DNA of 20,902 nucleotides from CAYHIW01 sp964356745 (lineage in GTDB: Bacteria > Patescibacteriota > Microgenomatia > UBA1406 > GWC2-37-13), in contig CAYHIW010000015.1 of NCBI GenBank assembly GCA_964356745.1, positions 1 to 20,902 on the forward strand. The letters are read 5' to 3'. The notes below the pieces were generated by a model that saw only the letters and a list, made by a program, of their open reading frames with translations, ran no database searches and was not told the DNA's origin. Made by a program: the position numbers and the translations under genes. Every line of letters begins with the position of its first letter. Position 1 is the first letter of the stretch. Below, piece after piece: positions 19,858-20,902 of the stretch.

Positions 19858-20902
19858 AAAATCATATAAAACAAACAGAAACATATTTAAGACACTTAGT
19901 ACGTTATCGTTCAGTAACAGGTAACAAACTGCAGTGTGATGCCATTATTAATTACGTTTTACATTCTCTTCCTGTAGTTGCAAAAAGTAAGCGTTATGAA
20001 TGCAATGGAGTGAAAAGTTTAGTAGTTGCTCTTAACGAAAAATCGTTAAAAAAAGCTACGTTGTGTTTTCATGCTCATTTAGACGTAGTTGACGGTAGTA
20101 ATGCACAATTTCAACTGAAAAAAACAGGTGATTTTTATACAGGTCGTGGTGTGTATGATATGAAGGGTTCTGCGGCGGTATTTCTCTCTCTGCTTAATTA
20201 TTATGCGCAGATAAAGCAGTACCCCGATGTGCAATTTTTATTTACTACTGATGAAGAAGCTGGAGGGTCAAATGGAACGCAGTTTGTTCTTTCACAAGGG
20301 ATAAAATCACGATTTGTAATTACAGGAGAGCCAACTAATTTAAAAATTGGTACACAAGCAAAAGGAGCGATTTGGGTTAAGGTGAGAACTAAAGGAATTC
20401 CAGCACATGGAGCGTATCTTATGAATGGTAAAAACGCAGTCGTCGAACTCATTAAAAAAATGAAAACGATATTATCGTTGAATACCAATACTAAAAAGGG
20501 CATCACCGTAAACCTCTCGTGGATAAAAAGCGACAATGCTATTGCGAACAAAGTGCCGGATAGCACAGAGGCAATGCTTGATATTAGATATTTTTCTCAG
20601 CGGGAAATGATTCTAGACGTATTAAACTCAATAAAAGATGTGAATACTGATTTTGACATTGATTTGGACGCAGAGCCTGTAATATGTTCTCAAAATAACA
20701 AGTATTTACAAACACTTATGTCAATTGTCAAAAAAGAAAACAAAGACAATGATCCTACGATAAAATGCTTAGGAGGTTCAGATCTGGGATATTTTGCGAA
20801 AGTTGGAATTCCAGGAGTAGAGTATGGATTGTCTGGGATTGGGCATCACTCAACTGATGAGCGATTGAACATATCAAGTCTTGACGTTTACTTCAATACG
20901 TT
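19854..20902 (+). CDS. M20 family metallopeptidase (partial, C-terminus beyond right edge)
   Basis: 349 codons are visible of a di-zinc M20 peptidase/deacylase (ArgE/DapE/CPG2/PepV superfamily). Metal and catalytic residues are clear: H75-L-D77, bridging D102 in GVYDMKG, general base E134 and E135 in TTDEEAGG, E159 in TGEPT, the dimerisation/lid domain with GIPAHGA, and late GGSDLGYF and GIGHHSTDER, which hold the last ligand histidine. The protein is nearly complete at the window edge. Cytoplasmic, with no signal peptide. Substrate is open: acyl-amino acid, succinyl-diaminopimelate or dipeptide. The ATG overlaps the stop of the ATP-grasp-like gene, so the pair is translationally coupled and attenuator-controlled. 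Confidence 0.9.
   Translation, partial: MKNHIKQTETYLRHLVRYRSVTGNKLQCDAIINYVLHSLPVVAKSKRYECNGVKSLVVALNEKSLKKATLCFHAHLDVVDGSNAQFQLKKTGDFYTGRGVYDMKGSAAVFLSLLNYYAQIKQYPDVQFLFTTDEEAGGSNGTQFVLSQGIKSRFVITGEPTNLKIGTQAKGAIWVKVRTKGIPAHGAYLMNGKNAVVELIKKMKTILSLNTNTKKGITVNLSWIKSDNAIANKVPDSTEAMLDIRYFSQREMILDVLNSIKDVNTDFDIDLDAEPVICSQNNKYLQTLMSIVKKENKDNDPTIKCLGGSDLGYFAKVGIPGVEYGLSGIGHHSTDERLNISSLDVYFNT

Noticed and set aside
1..20902. CRISPR arrays, insertion sequences, prophage or rRNA genes
   Set aside because: No regularly spaced direct repeats, transposase, integrase, phage structural genes or rRNA segments were seen.

Overview
The window reads as a chromosome fragment of an uncultivated, AT-rich bacterium, most likely Candidatus Patescibacteria (CPR), probably the Microgenomates side. 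This is an inference from gene content and style: short genes, tight packing, almost no Shine-Dalgarno (SD) sequences, archaeal-type AspRS, small proteins of the DUF5661, DUF5674, DUF378 and DUF1059 type, and a secreted enzyme with a Thr-Pro linker. No rRNA or ribosomal protein marker is present to fix the lineage.

Layout. 1-2617, minus strand: a run GT2 glycosyltransferase, Nudix hydrolase, tRNA-Gly, HhH-GPD DNA glycosylase, MFS exporter (cut by the left edge). 2733-4983, plus strand: tRNA-Cys, tRNA-Ser, an M32 carboxypeptidase and a YkuK-like RNase H-fold protein in one apparent unit. 5081-8225: a Lon-type AAA+ protein lacking the protease domain (minus) divergent from groES-groEL (plus). 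8228-10165: a DUF378 membrane protein divergent from a membrane-anchored, three-part GH16 glucanase. 10162-13041: an accessory patch of small genes (DUF5661, alpha/beta hydrolase, DUF1059, an orphan HEIGH protein, a SemiSWEET-like protein) separated by copies of a short repeat, one of which holds a nested REP-like palindrome. 13112-15504: tRNA-Tyr, a second PQ-loop-like membrane protein, DUF5674 plus an overlapping small gene, and an anchored extracytoplasmic protein. 15494-18627, minus strand: rmuC, aspS and a D,D-carboxypeptidase in one tightly spaced run. 18670 to the right edge: a promoter, a leader peptide with clustered aromatic codons, a terminator, then an ATP-grasp-like protein overlapping an M20 peptidase that runs off the window.

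Two signals stand out. First, 18670-18837 has all the parts of a classical ribosome-mediated transcription attenuator: leader ORF, clustered Tyr/Trp/His/Phe codons, mutually exclusive RNA pairings and an intrinsic terminator. It sits upstream of an unrecognised ATP-grasp-like/M20 peptidase pair, not a standard amino-acid biosynthesis operon. Second, at least ten start codons lie 5-9 bases after a -10 hexamer, usually of the extended TGn type and without an SD. This argues that leaderless mRNAs are a main mode of expression here and moves several start calls (for example the GT2 and rmuC genes). Only two genes, both encoding tiny proteins, have strong SD sequences.
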